64,000 nt of DNA from Verticillium longisporum (Eukaryota; Ascomycota; Sordariomycetes; Glomerellales; Plectosphaerellaceae): assembly GCA_019188255.1 (NCBI GenBank), contig JAETXT010000001.1:124001-188000 (forward strand), given 5' to 3'. Positions 44,052 to 55,552 of this stretch are shown here, piece by piece. The notes under the pieces were generated by a model. The model saw nothing but the letters and a program-made list of their open reading frames with translations, was not told where the DNA came from and did no database searches. Every line of letters begins with the position of its first letter. The first letter of the stretch is position 1. A program made the position numbers and the translations under genes.

Positions 44052-45290
44052 ATGACGCCTGATGTGATTCAACCCGTTGCTGCCGGGGGAGGACTGCCAG
44101 TAGTAACCAAAATGCAGGATCCCAAGGAGAAGTTCTACCGCCATTTCCAGGTCGAAGTGACTTGTAAGCGATCCTATCTGGAGATTTGTATCCTTTTGTC
44201 TCAAATCCTAACACAGTCAAGCCCTTCAAGATCAAATAGAGCGCCTGTCTACTATTGCTGCTGTTGGCGGCGAAAGGAAGGATGCCGCCGATTCCATACT
44301 GGCTGCCATCTCTAGGCTGTCTAGCGAGGTTGCCGACGCTTCAGACTTCGTTCCCTCCTACGACCAACGGAACTACGCCCAAGCCATCAAGACCCTAACA
44401 GACAAGCTCAATGTGACAACCGCCAAGCTCGCACCCCGATCCAGGTTTCAATTCAAGTCCCGCATCCAGCCTGCAAGCGCCAAATCAGATCCTCGCGTGC
44501 TCTCCAACAGCAACGACACTGCCACCCCACAAGATACCAGGACACCCGCCACGAGCACTGCCTCCGAGGCGCAAGACGCGGTTGCGCCTCTGCCCCTAAC
44601 GACCGTCCGGAATTACAACGATGAGATAGCACAGCCGTCGTCTTCTCACATCCGCAAGCCTAGTTTCTCTACTGCCCGCGACATTGCCATCTACGGCCAA
44701 ACCGACCTGCACATGCTGCTGCCCGCTACCGCCAGCCATGCCACCTCATCCGGCCGCCTGACCGACATATCCGGTTGCGTTGTGGACATGTCGCGTGCCA
44801 CGGGCAGCGCCGCACCATTCGCAAACCTGGCACTCAAGAACATTGAACGGAGTCTCGTGCTAGCCGGTAACGTCGATGGACCGGTGCATGTCACGAGTAT
44901 TCGCGACAGCATTCTCGTCGTGTCAGCACGGCAGGTACGAATTCACGAATGCCACAACATGGACGTTTATTTCTACTGCGGGAGCAGACCCATCATTGAG
45001 GATTGCTCAGGCATGCGATTTGCCCCGCTCCCCAAGTCCTTTGTAAGTGAAGACCTGACATGGTGGAAGGACTGTGCTGACTGGTCTAGGAATCACCCGG
45101 TGATGACTCGAAGAATCAGTGGGACCAAGTCGATGACTTCAAGTGGCTGAAGGCTGAACCCAGTCCGAATTGGAGTGTGCTTCCCGTGGACGAGAGGTTG
45201 GAGGATAGGATTTGGTCGGACGTGGTACCAGGAGAACCCGGCAAGGGACTGAAGGATATTCTCCAGGCAGTCAAGATCGCCAGGGGTTGA
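44052..45290 (+). CDS. Tubulin-folding cofactor C (TBCC)
   Basis: Chaperone that, with cofactors D and E, stimulates GTP hydrolysis on beta-tubulin and releases folded heterodimer. Exons 44052-44163, 44222-45042 and 45090-45290 give 377 aa; the first acceptor is the AAG at 44219-44221, giving EVT-SLQDQIERLSTIAAVGG. N-terminal spectrin-like helices (FYRHFQVEVTSLQDQIERLS, AADSILAAISRLSSEVADAS), a Ser/Thr/Pro linker, then the C-CAP/TBCC beta-helix (DISGCVVDMSRATGSAAPFA, HVTSIRDSILVVSARQVRIH, IIEDCSGMRFAPL). The Arg in QVRIHE (codon 44938-44940) corresponds to the arginine finger of the family. Acidic C-terminal tail. Confidence 0.93.
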
Positions 45291-48200
45291 GGCATTGTCG
45301 GGTACAGCCATATGGCATGCATACAAACTGCCCGGGGAGCGGCATACAATGTGTGGTTACATGATCTGCAGATCGATCTATCGTTGAATAGCCTCTCACG
45401 TCGTCTTCTGAAGTCAGCATCCAGTGTGGCGCCGGCCGGTAAGGAACCCCGGATTCCTTGAACCCCCGACCTGCCATCCCTGCCAACCACCTGCAGGGGG
45501 CTAGGCAGCTCATGACCCACATAAGGTACGACGAGCGCGGCCATGGACGAAATGGTGACTTGCAAGAAGAGAACTGTCGAATTCCCAGGAGTCTGTACCT
45601 GGCCAGCAGCCTCTTCCCTCCACGGGGGGATGGGGGGACACCTAAACATGGTTTCCACAGGATTCCACGACCTCTGTTGACAGCATGGCGCAAGCTAGAG
45701 CTACGACTGTCAGCAACGTCTGGATGTACACGGGGATTGCCTCAGGACTGACTGCTCACGATACATTCAATATCCATATCCTTTACCGGGATGTGCGTGC
45801 TGATGCGTGGGCATAGTCGGTAGCTGAGGCGAAACCGCGGTCTTTCGCACACGCAATGACCCGTGTCGCGTAGTCCGCAACAATACCAGATACGCTATTG
45901 GCATCCTGTCCCGAAAGATTCCGCCACGAGGCTCGACTAGAAGTATCATGAACATCCGGGCACAGCGCACCAATTTCGATCCACTGGTGTTCAGCTCCTA
46001 CAAGGGGCATCATTTACGTGATACCCATGACTTAATCTTGTAGGACATATCACCGACTGGCCCGCATTGCAACTCGTAGTCAATACAGAAACCGATCGGC
46101 AGGCCGATAGCTTCCTTTTACGCTCTGCCATCAAACGTCCAGACTCTGCTCGATGTGTTTCCAGCGGACAAGCTTGCAGACCCTGCCGGGCCGTCGCGTA
46201 GGCAGGGAGGAGCTCCAAGTGATGTTACTCCATATCAGGCAAGGATCGGCGGCCTTGAACCTCCGGCTAGACCATCGTCGTGGCCATGGTTGGGGGGACC
46301 AGAATGACTCTTTTGGTTTGGCTAGAGATCAGCTCGCTTATCCCGCAGCGCCTCGAGTGGATGGATCTTTCTGCAATAATAGACAGTCCGGCATGTCTTC
46401 AGCTCAGCCATGAAGAAGCACCCCTGAACTGTGTTCCACACGTAGGTAAAGGTGTGCCAAGGGGGTTGATCAACAAAGCCCACGAGCATCACCGGGCATG
46501 GGGAGGGGCCGGCAGATGATGGGATTTGAAGATTTCGACGAGGGGAAATCGAGAAATACCATGTTCGGCTCCTGAATTTGGTGCCAAACATTCGTTTGAC
46601 TGACCTGCATGTGGGTGAGATTGCCATCACCTCCTCCACCCCTCCCTCCCTTTCCAACCCTAACTCACATCACCGTCTTCGCCGTAGGCCTCAACAGGGG
46701 GGTGGTGAGAGGGGGGGGCTGGGGGGCGACGACGACTGAAGAGCACGCCATGGGGTTGCAGTATTCTGAACGACAAGATGCTCGAGATCTGGGCGAGCGA
46801 CACCGAATCTTCGCTCCATCTCTGCAAGGGCAGCGTGCACAAGATGGGCATCTGGCTCGTCCCGATACGCGCCAGAGACGCGTGAACTGGGGTTCGGAGC
46901 CTGCTGATAGGTCTGTGGACGGTTGCGCGCGGTGGCGCGTGTTGGTCGTGCGGATCATACATTCGGACGAGTCCATCCGGGGGACCAGGCCACGCAGGCG
47001 CGCCGGGCTCCGGGATTCCAGCCACAGCTGGTGTGGCGTGACGGAAAGGCTGAGCAAAACCCCAAGAGCCGTCGTCAAGGTGGTGCAGGGTCTACACAAC
47101 ATCAAGCTGGGTGCAGAAACAATTGCTTCGAAGTGCCGCTAGTGAACCAGCCCTTGAGGTTATAACGGCATCGCGTGGGCGGTGCGCTCGCCCTTGGTTC
47201 TTTTGCATTTGACGTTTGGACTGTAATCTTCTGTTTCTTTCCAGCAGGCTGATGGTGATGACGTTTCTACCTTTGAAAACTTGGATGTGGAATTGGAACA
47301 TGCCCATGGCACAAATGACGGTTGTCACGCCCCGCTCCAGTTGTAGATGTACCTGGCAGAGCGCGTTGGGAAACAGGAAATGATCAACTAGGGGTCCAAT
47401 ACCTAAGTCGATCCTGTACCAATGCCTTGTTTGTCCCAAAAGGGTTACCACACACCCGCATATATACTCACTCTCGGGTAAAGTGATGTTCCGTCGTAGT
47501 AGATTGCATCCGATCACACGTAGTGAATTCGAGCGGAAGAAATCCAGTTCCACTCGTTCGCTCTGAGCCAGCAAGGTGTGGAAGGACGACAGCCGAAACA
47601 GTGCTGGGCGAACATCGATGTTGGCCAAAAGCCAGATTTTGAGGCACAGAAAGAGAGCCAGGGTTGGGTGACTAAAGGTGGGCCGGTATGGAGTCTGGGC
47701 CTTTGACGTCTCCTTCGGAAGCTGGCAAGCGAATCAGAGGCCCTGGAACACTAGCACCCCCTCGGGTTTAGCTTATGCAAGGCTGTCGTGTCTTGACATT
47801 TAGCGCACCATCATTTTCGGGGTCCTTGGGGGCCTGGGGGGCTTGAATGCGACGAGACTTCAGTAAATTGTGGTTGTGGCCAGGTAAGAGATCGGTAGGA
47901 AATCGAGATAATAGGTATTTTGCGACCTGAGTTCGATGTGCACTGCCTGCAGAATTGTCTATCACAGTTCGCTTGTCTCAATATCTCTTGAGAGTCGTGG
48001 GCCTGTTCATCGCTGGACATCTATGTGATATGACGTCAAGCTCACGACACACAGCCCACACTTAGTGGACTTCATCTCCACAGGCGACCCTGAAGGGATC
48101 CGCCTCCCCGAGGAAGTACAAGGAAGCAGACATGGCGTGGCTTTATCGACATGACCCCGATTTTCATCAGGCCACACCATCCCACTCTCGATCTGTAGGA

Positions 48201-48831
48201 AAGACACCATCGGTCGCGATCGAAACGCCAGGGCCCCATCGCCCGTTGCCTCTTCTCCCCCTCCCATTGAGTAACACGACTGCATACGTTTGTGCTACAC
48301 AGGGCTCCAGGCTTCTGGCCACGCCGCCGTGACCCAGTGCTGCCGTACCTATGGGCGCACAAACCAAGATAGGCAGGCCAAGCAACAGGTACCTTCAGGA
48401 ACTCGTCCCGATGAGTCTGGTGATCCGTCTCCCAGCATTCTCACTACCCACAGCCCATTTTCGCCTCCCGCTTCCTGATCAAAAAAAGCTCTCTGCTCAC
48501 CCCAATTTTCCAAAGCAACTGCGAATTTGCCATCTTTGCCATCTAATGCTGGCCATTTGACGCGCAGTGCTAGCTGCGTAAGAGGCTCTCGATACCACGA
48601 GCCTTGAGACACGAGCAACGAGTAACGAGCAACAGCGAGGAGCACGATTGCGAACGTGTCACATAACTCGTCTTTGCAAAAGCTACAGGCACACTCGACG
48701 AGCCGTTGAAGAGACACTGCAGCTTCGCTTTCTTGGCCCGCGGCACTCGCCATCCCCGACCGGCGTGCGACGACTAAACCTCTTTGCCCCCTCCCCATCT
48801 CGAACGAACAGAATTGGTCCATCGACGAACA

Positions 48832-48839
48832 GATCGATC
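48832..48839 (+). promoter_or_regulatory. GATCGATC element upstream of frq (candidate light-response site)
   Basis: Palindromic GATCGATC followed by TTATC (reverse GATA). White-collar light-response elements are built from GATC/CGAT half-sites, so this is a candidate only. Confidence 0.35.
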
Positions 48840-48985
48840 TTATCATCCCTCGAAATCATCGCCCAAAGCTTTCCAACTCAGCTAGTGGTGAAGGAAAACA
48901 AAGAGGCCACTCATTGCCTTGGCGGCCACAGTGCAATCAATCCTCTGCCGCCGTTTCCGTGGCTGCCAATGCGCACTGGCACCTC

Positions 48986-48993
48986 GATCGATC
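48986..48993 (+). promoter_or_regulatory. Second GATCGATC element upstream of frq
   Basis: TCGATCGATCCCCT context, about 600 bp before the frq ATG and 154 bp from the first copy. Candidate GATA/white-collar site by motif only. Confidence 0.35.
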
Positions 48994-49593
48994 CCCTCAG
49001 GCCGACCAACTACGCCAGGACTCGACCCCGAAATCCAGCACCTTGTTGCAAAAAGGACAGGCTGCCGCAGCTACGTCCAGCTTGATCGTCCCGAGAAAAA
49101 CGGTGCTTGCGATTCTTTCTGTACGTTGTTACTCTACCTTACCTACCCTGGATTGTGCTCAGGCGTGAAGCTGGGGGAGGGGTCTGGCCAGAACCGGACG
49201 TCATATCCCTCCACCTCCGCCCATTGCATCGAGATCATGACACAGGCCAATCAGCGCATGCACTTGCCCTCACTCCCACCCTGAGCCTGTACTACCTCAC
49301 CATGGGTGTGCGGCTTATGGCCCTACGTCTCGCTCACGCCCCCCCTTCTGCCATTCCACGATCCAGCAACTAATGCTGCAGACCCTCCAGTTCGACCACT
49401 TCACCCACCGTTCCCCCAACTACCCAACAACCCACGATCCTCAGCCCGACGACAACGACTCTCGACGCCTTGAACTCGACACTCGACGTTCGCGCCATCT
49501 CGACTTCATCACACAACCCACGATAAACAACAAACACAATCACACCTATCCATTCGTCTCCGCATATTGACACCTTGGGGACGCACCATATCC

Positions 49594-52500
49594 ATGGCCG
49601 ACCCAACGGCCAAACCAAGCGATGCCCAGTCGTTGCCCGACAACGCCGCTGGGCAGCCCATGCCACGCAGAACATCACCCGACAAGTCTGTCACCTTGCA
49701 GCATCATCGCCTCGTCCGCGATGCGAGTCTACGAAATGCCGCCAGCAGGAGATCAGCCCAATCAAGCCAAGTACCTACAATATCGATACACAAAGATGTC
49801 GACGCGTCGCCAACAAGAGGTTCATCTGGCGAAAGCCAAGACACAACCCAAAGCGATGCCATGAGGTGGTTTGATCGCTCCAACGAGAACCCGACCGCTG
49901 CATACACTCAAGGCATGGATGGTATGGCGGGATGTCCCGACTATGAACCAAAGCTGAAACTGACTTGTGTTATAGTTGACCCTCCTTTTTATCAAAAAGA
50001 AAGCGACTCATCCAACGAAGACGGCAACAAGGCAACATACCCGTTCCATCTCAAGCCTGGCGCTTCCCACTCTCTGCGGCCGCCCGCAGCCCGCAGCAGC
50101 AGCACCGGCGACTACCGCAGTGTCATTGATGATCTGACTGTCGAGATTCAAAAACTGAAGGATGAGTTGAAGAAGTACAAGCAGTCTGGCCCAGACCTCT
50201 TGAAGCGCGACAAATTGTTCGAGATCAAGGTTCACGGTCTGCCGAAACGGAAAAAGAGGGAACTCGAGGCAACACTTCGCGACTTCGCCTCTGGACTCAG
50301 TGAATCTGCCAGCGCTGAGACCTCTTCCGCTCGCAAGAAGTCGTCTCGGAATCACGACAAGATGTACTCAGTCTCGGGCTCCATGTCCAAGCACGCCTCA
50401 TCTTCTTCCGGTTCAAATTGGAAGCATGCCGATTCGGCCTATGCCTCCGCGTCAACGGGGCCGAACACATCAGGTACCTCTATTACACGCCCCTCTATGA
50501 GCTCGCGAGCCAGATCTTCGGAACAGAAGGTCGAAAGCTATCTGAAAGACATCCCGGAAGGCCTCTATCCGCGACACATGGTCATGACGGATAAGGAAAA
50601 GAAGAAGCTCGTCGTGCGACGGCTCGAGCACCTTTTTACTGGAAAGATTACGGGACAAGCGTTCCGCGAGAAAGGGGCGGTTCTCGCCGCCAAATCGTCC
50701 GATGTCACCACTGGTCAAGGGTCTATGGTTCACCAACCACCTAGCCTGGCACACCCGGAGGCTTCCAGAGAAGCGCGCATCGCAGAGGAACCAAGTAAGA
50801 AAAGCCGATCCAGGGACAACGATTCGACAGAAAACTCCAACGGCGACCAGAACGAGACGACAGGAAACGTAGCTGTTGCCAGAACTAGCAACAGTGTTTC
50901 GCCACCAGACGCAACACCAGCCGAACAACGCCCAACGCGGCCGCTGGATCTTGATCCCCACCGCAAACAGGTCCCCTCTGAAAACATGGACTACATCCGT
51001 CATCTCGGTCTCGTTCCGCCTGAATTACTTCCAGTCCACGAGGTGCAAGATGTGGCATCCGATGCCGACGGCTGGGTGTACCTCAACCTACTTTGCAGTC
51101 TGGCCCAGCTTCACATCGTCAATGTGACCCCGGACTTTATTCGGACGGCTGTGACGGAGAAGAGTACCAAATTCCAACTTTCTCACGACGGCCGCAAAAT
51201 CCGATGGAGAGGTGGATGCGACGGTACGCGATTCAGTAGCGACAGCTCAGGTGATGGCTCTCGACAGAGTCCATCATTTGAGGAGACTGACGGCTCGAAT
51301 GAGGAAGAGCCGCGAAAGAAGTCGAAGAAGGATCAAGTGGCAGGAGAAGTGGATCCATCTTCGGCGCATTTGAGCAGCAAACACAACCCAACTCTGCTTG
51401 GCAAAACCTCTGTATCGCCCGATAACTTCCACTACAAGCCCATGTTTGTCCACCAGTCGACATCTGGAGGTCAATCATCTATGGACGACACTAGCTCATC
51501 CATCGGTCCGGTGGAAGACAGCAACTTGGACGACTCTCGGTGGGGAAACAGCGGGTCAGGAACGTCACTTCGCAAGAAGCGTCGCCGCGACGGTGCCATT
51601 ATTTACTACAATGGAGCGCCATTCTGCACTGATTTGTCCGGTGACCCTGGAGACACTTCACCCACTTCCCACATGGCCTCGTCCGGGCAACAAAAGTCAA
51701 GTTCCGGGCCCGAATTTGTCCGTCCCGACCCTCCTCAGCGCACGACGTCGGGGTCTGCCCTCCGATTCCGGCCTCTGAGCGACAACATCAGGGCTGTTAC
51801 TGTTGCGATTAGAGCTGAGCCAGAGCCAACAGATCCGTATCTCGCCACCGATGACTCTGACGACAGTGAAATTGAAGGGAGTTTTCTATGGTCCGACTCG
51901 CAGCAATTCCTCACAGTTCAGCAGCTCGAGCCTTCTGGCCTTGGCGGCGTTGTCCCTGAGGACCATTTCATGGTCGTTTGCGGCACCAAGAGGCCCAAGG
52001 CCAACACGTTGCCTGTTCAACGGGAAATGAGCGACACTTTCGCCAAATACGTCGTGAATAGGATCTCTTCTCAGTTGTCGGCCAATCCTTTGCAGAAAGC
52101 CGCACCGGCGCTTGGCAAGTCGCCCCTAGTCGAGATCGACTACGTCTCCGGCCGCATCAAGCGCTTCGCGCCTATGCCGCTGCCGCCTCCGAGCTGTTTC
52201 TTCCCACCCTTCAGCACCAATACCGAAAGCAGTTTCGACGACTCTAGTTCGTCCGGCATGGAAGATGACGTGGAATCCAGCAGGATCGCCGACGTCACAC
52301 CAATGCACCATCAGGCTTCTATCAACACATACCCTGAGAATGAAGACATGACGAGCGGGGATGAAGAGGGTGGCGAGCCCGACAACGGCGATGAGCCTAG
52401 GCCAACTCATCCCGGTCCAGACGGACCAGGGCTTATGCTGCACCAAGCACCGGTTCGGCGCTCGAGCAGCAGCGCCATCGCTGCTGCCGGCACGGCCCGC

Positions 52501-52599
52501 GGCCGCAGCAAGAGCACTGACCTCCCCGATTCTGCCGACAGCTCCAACGCTACGGTCGACGCCGAGAGCGGCTACAAGAGTAGCAGCGAGTGCAGTTAA
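49594..52599 (+). CDS. frq: Circadian clock protein FREQUENCY
   Basis: Negative element of the fungal clock: with FRH and casein kinase 1 it inhibits the white-collar complex. Start MADPTAKPSD at 49594; one 54-bp intron (49922-49975, GTATGG..TTATAG) gives 983 aa, close to Neurospora FRQ. Matches seen in order: LPRR-like MPRRTSPDKSVTLQHHRLVR; NPTAAY; VDPPFYQKESDSSNED; coiled coil DYRSVIDDLTVEIQKLKDEL (about 154-178); KLFEIKVHGLPKRKKRELEA; CK1-binding regions around VMTDKEKKKLVVRRLEHLF and PSENMDYIRHLGLVPPELL; VYLNLLCSLAQLHIVNVTPD; a basic NLS-like PRKKSKKDQ; FHYKPMFVHQST; DGAIIYYNGAPFCTDLSGDP; and the FRH-binding region with PSGLGGVVPEDHF. Ser-rich throughout for progressive phosphorylation. 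The intron follows ATGGATG, the likely short-FRQ start. Confidence 0.97.
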   Translation: MADPTAKPSDAQSLPDNAAGQPMPRRTSPDKSVTLQHHRLVRDASLRNAASRRSAQSSQVPTISIHKDVDASPTRGSSGESQDTTQSDAMRWFDRSNENPTAAYTQGMDGMAGCPDYEPKLKLTCVIVDPPFYQKESDSSNEDGNKATYPFHLKPGASHSLRPPAARSSSTGDYRSVIDDLTVEIQKLKDELKKYKQSGPDLLKRDKLFEIKVHGLPKRKKRELEATLRDFASGLSESASAETSSARKKSSRNHDKMYSVSGSMSKHASSSSGSNWKHADSAYASASTGPNTSGTSITRPSMSSRARSSEQKVESYLKDIPEGLYPRHMVMTDKEKKKLVVRRLEHLFTGKITGQAFREKGAVLAAKSSDVTTGQGSMVHQPPSLAHPEASREARIAEEPSKKSRSRDNDSTENSNGDQNETTGNVAVARTSNSVSPPDATPAEQRPTRPLDLDPHRKQVPSENMDYIRHLGLVPPELLPVHEVQDVASDADGWVYLNLLCSLAQLHIVNVTPDFIRTAVTEKSTKFQLSHDGRKIRWRGGCDGTRFSSDSSGDGSRQSPSFEETDGSNEEEPRKKSKKDQVAGEVDPSSAHLSSKHNPTLLGKTSVSPDNFHYKPMFVHQSTSGGQSSMDDTSSSIGPVEDSNLDDSRWGNSGSGTSLRKKRRRDGAIIYYNGAPFCTDLSGDPGDTSPTSHMASSGQQKSSSGPEFVRPDPPQRTTSGSALRFRPLSDNIRAVTVAIRAEPEPTDPYLATDDSDDSEIEGSFLWSDSQQFLTVQQLEPSGLGGVVPEDHFMVVCGTKRPKANTLPVQREMSDTFAKYVVNRISSQLSANPLQKAAPALGKSPLVEIDYVSGRIKRFAPMPLPPPSCFFPPFSTNTESSFDDSSSSGMEDDVESSRIADVTPMHHQASINTYPENEDMTSGDEEGGEPDNGDEPRPTHPGPDGPGLMLHQAPVRRSSSSAIAAAGTARGRSKSTDLPDSADSSNATVDAESGYKSSSECS

Positions 52600-53479
52600 T
52601 GCTGCTACGGACGTATTCTCCCGATCTTGCCCAACATGAATCCAGGCTGGGGGAAGGATCAATGACCCAGCCTTTGCTTCTCTTCCTATTTGTCCGGCCA
52701 TGTTGGGATCTGATGGATCACATTTTGCATCTTTCGGGCGTTGATTCGGTTTTGATTTTACACAGTGTCATTTATGTTTTGTTTGGGAACGAAGCGAAGA
52801 GATATCCACCTTGATTTTCATATGGTCAACTGGCTGGTTTGCGAAGCGTTTTTGTCAAACCTACTCGACTCACACCGCCGCCCCCTTCTCTCTTGTCTTA
52901 CATGGGTGGGCGGGTAGTCGTGTTCACGGTTCGAAGAATGGATGAATGGGTTGTGAAGGTGGCGGAAAAAGGGATGAACCAGATCAAGGTCTTGGGCTTA
53001 TCTGGAGACTGCTGCCGACCTGGCGTTTTGGCTTTTGGTTTTCACACCCCCGGACGCGAAGCGGTCTGAAAGGGGAAAGATGAAGATTTTGATAGCGTAG
53101 CTTGTTGGGGATGAACAGAGAATGTTGTGCCCCCGCTGCGTGAATTTGTCGCTCCTAAGATGCATGTGGTGCTCGTGTCATGTAGCTGAAGGGTCCAATT
53201 TGCAACGCAGTGCACTTGCGCGGCGCAGTGATAATCAATGGTCTGGATTGCACGTCAAGCTCACACTGAAATCAATCCTCGAGTTCATCACACGTACATC
53301 ATTTTCTTTCTATCGTTATTGGAAGCTAGTTCGATGAGCTCCTCTGTCGACATCATCACCCAACCCACCATGCACTCGCCAACCCACGACGCCTTTTTAG
53401 GTAAACTCCCGCCGAACACACCCGCTTACTACCACAACGCCGTGCTTCTCGCATCTCCTCAGAAAATCTCATTCACGAA
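52600..53479. other. Intergenic, 0.88 kb between convergent frq and phosphoglycerate mutase
   Basis: Convergent 3' flanks. In Neurospora an antisense transcript (qrf) starts downstream of frq; nothing sequence-specific for it could be identified here. No ORF supported. Confidence 0.45.
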
Positions 53480-55552
53480 TCAGTTAGACTCGGCATGAGT
53501 CCTCTTCTTGCTGTCAGACTCGGACTTGGGCTGGACGAGCAGGCTCTGGCCGGTCATCTCGTCGGGGATAGGCAGACCCATGGCCTGCAAGACCGTGGGC
53601 GCGACATCGCCGAGGACAGGCTCCCTGACCTTGCCGTCCTTGAGCTCGACACGATCGGTGAGGCTCCAGCCGTTGGGGGCGTTGGCCATTATGAACGGGA
53701 CCTTGTTGGTTGTGTGGCTCGTCTTGGGCTTGCCATCCTCAAACTTCATTTCCTCAGCGTTGCCGTGGTCAGAGGTGATGAAGAGAATGTAGCCGTGCGC
53801 CTTGCAGGCCTCGTAAATGGTCTTGATACCGTCGTCCGTGGCTTTGCAGGCAATGATGGCCTTCTCGTAGTTGCCTGTGTGGCCAACCATGTCAGGGGGC
53901 GCGAAGTTGTTCATGACGAACGGGTATTTTTCCGTCTTTTCCCGTGTGTCTTTGTCAACCTGATCTTCGCCCGCGATGCGGTCGGCGACACGCTTGGCGA
54001 CACCGGCGGCAGACATCTCGGGAGCCTCATCGTAGGTGGCGACAGACTTGACAGAGGGAACCAGGTCCCGCTCGTCCCGGACCTCAAGATCAAAGACCTT
54101 CTCAACACCGCCGTTGAAGAAGAAGGTGACGTGGGCGTACTTCTCAGTCTCCGCCACGTGAACCTGCTTGACCTTCTGCTTGCCGATCCACTCAGCCAGG
54201 ACATTGCCCATGTGCTGAGGCTCAAAGGCAACGGTGAAGGGGTAGTCAGTCTTGTAGCGAGTCATGGTGACGAGAGGCTTAATGTTAGGGTAGGGAAGTC
54301 GGGGAGGACGGATCGATCCACATTGCCCAGAACTTGAGTGATCTGGCGGACGCGATCAGAACGGTAGTTGAAGAAGAAGACAGTGTCATCATCTGTGGCA
54401 AAGTTAGTGAGAGCAGTACGAGTACAGTTGTCAAGTTTGGCTAACCCTTGATGCGAGATTCCTGGCCACCGACAATGATGGGTGTCAGGAACTCGTCCTT
54501 GTCCTTGGAGCCGCCCTTTGCATAGCGATCTTTGATGGTCTGAACGGGGTCGGTGCTCTCCTCGCCCTCGCCGAGAATCATACCCTTCAGCGCAATCTCG
54601 ATACGTTCCCAACGCTTATCACGGTCCATGGCGTAGTAGCGACCAACAACTGTTGCGATTTCACCAATGCCAATTTCCTGCAACTGGCCAATGAGTTCTT
54701 CCATGTAGGCAGCACCGGACTTGGGGTCGGTATCACGGCCATCACCAAAGAAGTGAATGAAGACCTTGGGAACCTCGTACTGCTTGGCAGCCTTGAGAAT
54801 GGCGTAAAGGTGATCCTGCTTGGCGTGCTGAAAGAAGTTAGGGTCTGCTGAAAAGGATCAAACTTGATGAGGTTTCGCTTACCACACCGCCGTGGGAGAC
54901 AAGACCGCAGAGATGAAGACGACCGTTGCCGCTCTTGGCACCCTCCATCATATCCTTGAGGACTGCGTTGCTCGCAAATGTACCATCATCGATGTTCGCA
55001 TCAATACGAACGACGTCCTGCCAAACGACGCGGCCGGCGCCAATGTTGAGGTGGCCAACTTCGGAATTGCCCATCAGACCCTTGGGGAGGCCAACGGCGT
55101 TGGACGAGGCCTCGAGCTCGACAAAGTGTTCCTTGTCCTGCGAGAAGGCATCCATAGTAGGGGTCTCGGCGGCAGCGATAGCATCGCCATCTTTAGGCGA
55201 ACGGTCTGAAGGAATACCCCAGCCATCAATCACGACTATAGCGAGCGAAGAATCCAGAGGGTCAGCCAGGCCAGCTCGAGCGAAATGAGCATGTAAGCAG
55301 CGGTCAGGATGTAATCGGGCCTGCGGAGAGCGGGCGGAAGGGACATCGTTCCGTGTTCCCCTGGGAGGGTGGGAAGACCAAGCGAAGGCGATTTGGAGTT
55401 GGAGCTTGTGTCATTCGCGGAATTCGGGTTGCCCTCGTCGCCTTCACCACCCTCACCAAATGCACCGCGGGGCTTCGACGGGGAGACGGAGGGTTTGGAG
55501 GAAGAGGCTTGGACGTACTCAGACAAGCGGGCTGGAGCTGGGTTTCGGCCAT
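53480..55552 (-). CDS. 2,3-bisphosphoglycerate-independent phosphoglycerate mutase, frame broken once
   Basis: Glycolytic/gluconeogenic enzyme (3PG to 2PG) of the alkaline-phosphatase superfamily using Mn2+. Exons 55552-55519, 55235-54883, 54827-54446 and 54392-53480. The first exon encodes only MAETQLQPACL; a 283-bp intron (GTACGT..GCTATAG) joins it to IVIDGWGIPSDRSPKDGDAI. Motifs: VGLPKGLMGNSEVGHLNIGA with the nucleophilic Ser, HFFGDGRDTDPKSGAAYMEE, FFFNYRSDRVRQITQ, FVMNNFAPPDMVGHTGNYEK and the metal-binding FITSDHGNAEEM. The frame slips near 54293: LPDFP must be followed by YPNIKPLVTMTRYKTDYPF, needing one more C in a CCC run. Corrected length is 561 codons. Divergent from MED9. Confidence 0.93.

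Larger units (their letters stand above)
45291..49593. promoter_or_regulatory. Long upstream region and leader of frq, 4.3 kb
   Basis: Largest gap in the window. No protein gene supported, although several open frames exist (46609-47142 +, 47092-47628 -). The last about 1.4 kb should contain the frq promoter and long 5' leader; several small upstream ATG frames occur between 48,650 and 49,400, as known for the Neurospora frq leader. A cluster of GATC-type sites lies at 48,186-48,993. A GTACGT..CTCAG pair at 49121-49164 could be a leader intron. Confidence 0.5.

Noticed and set aside
46609..47142. 177-codon plus-strand frame in the frq upstream region
   Set aside because: Overlaps frames of equal length on the other strand, no motif, biased low-complexity start.
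47092..47628. 178-codon minus-strand frame upstream of frq
   Set aside because: No family resemblance and no splice partners; could at most be part of a non-coding transcript.
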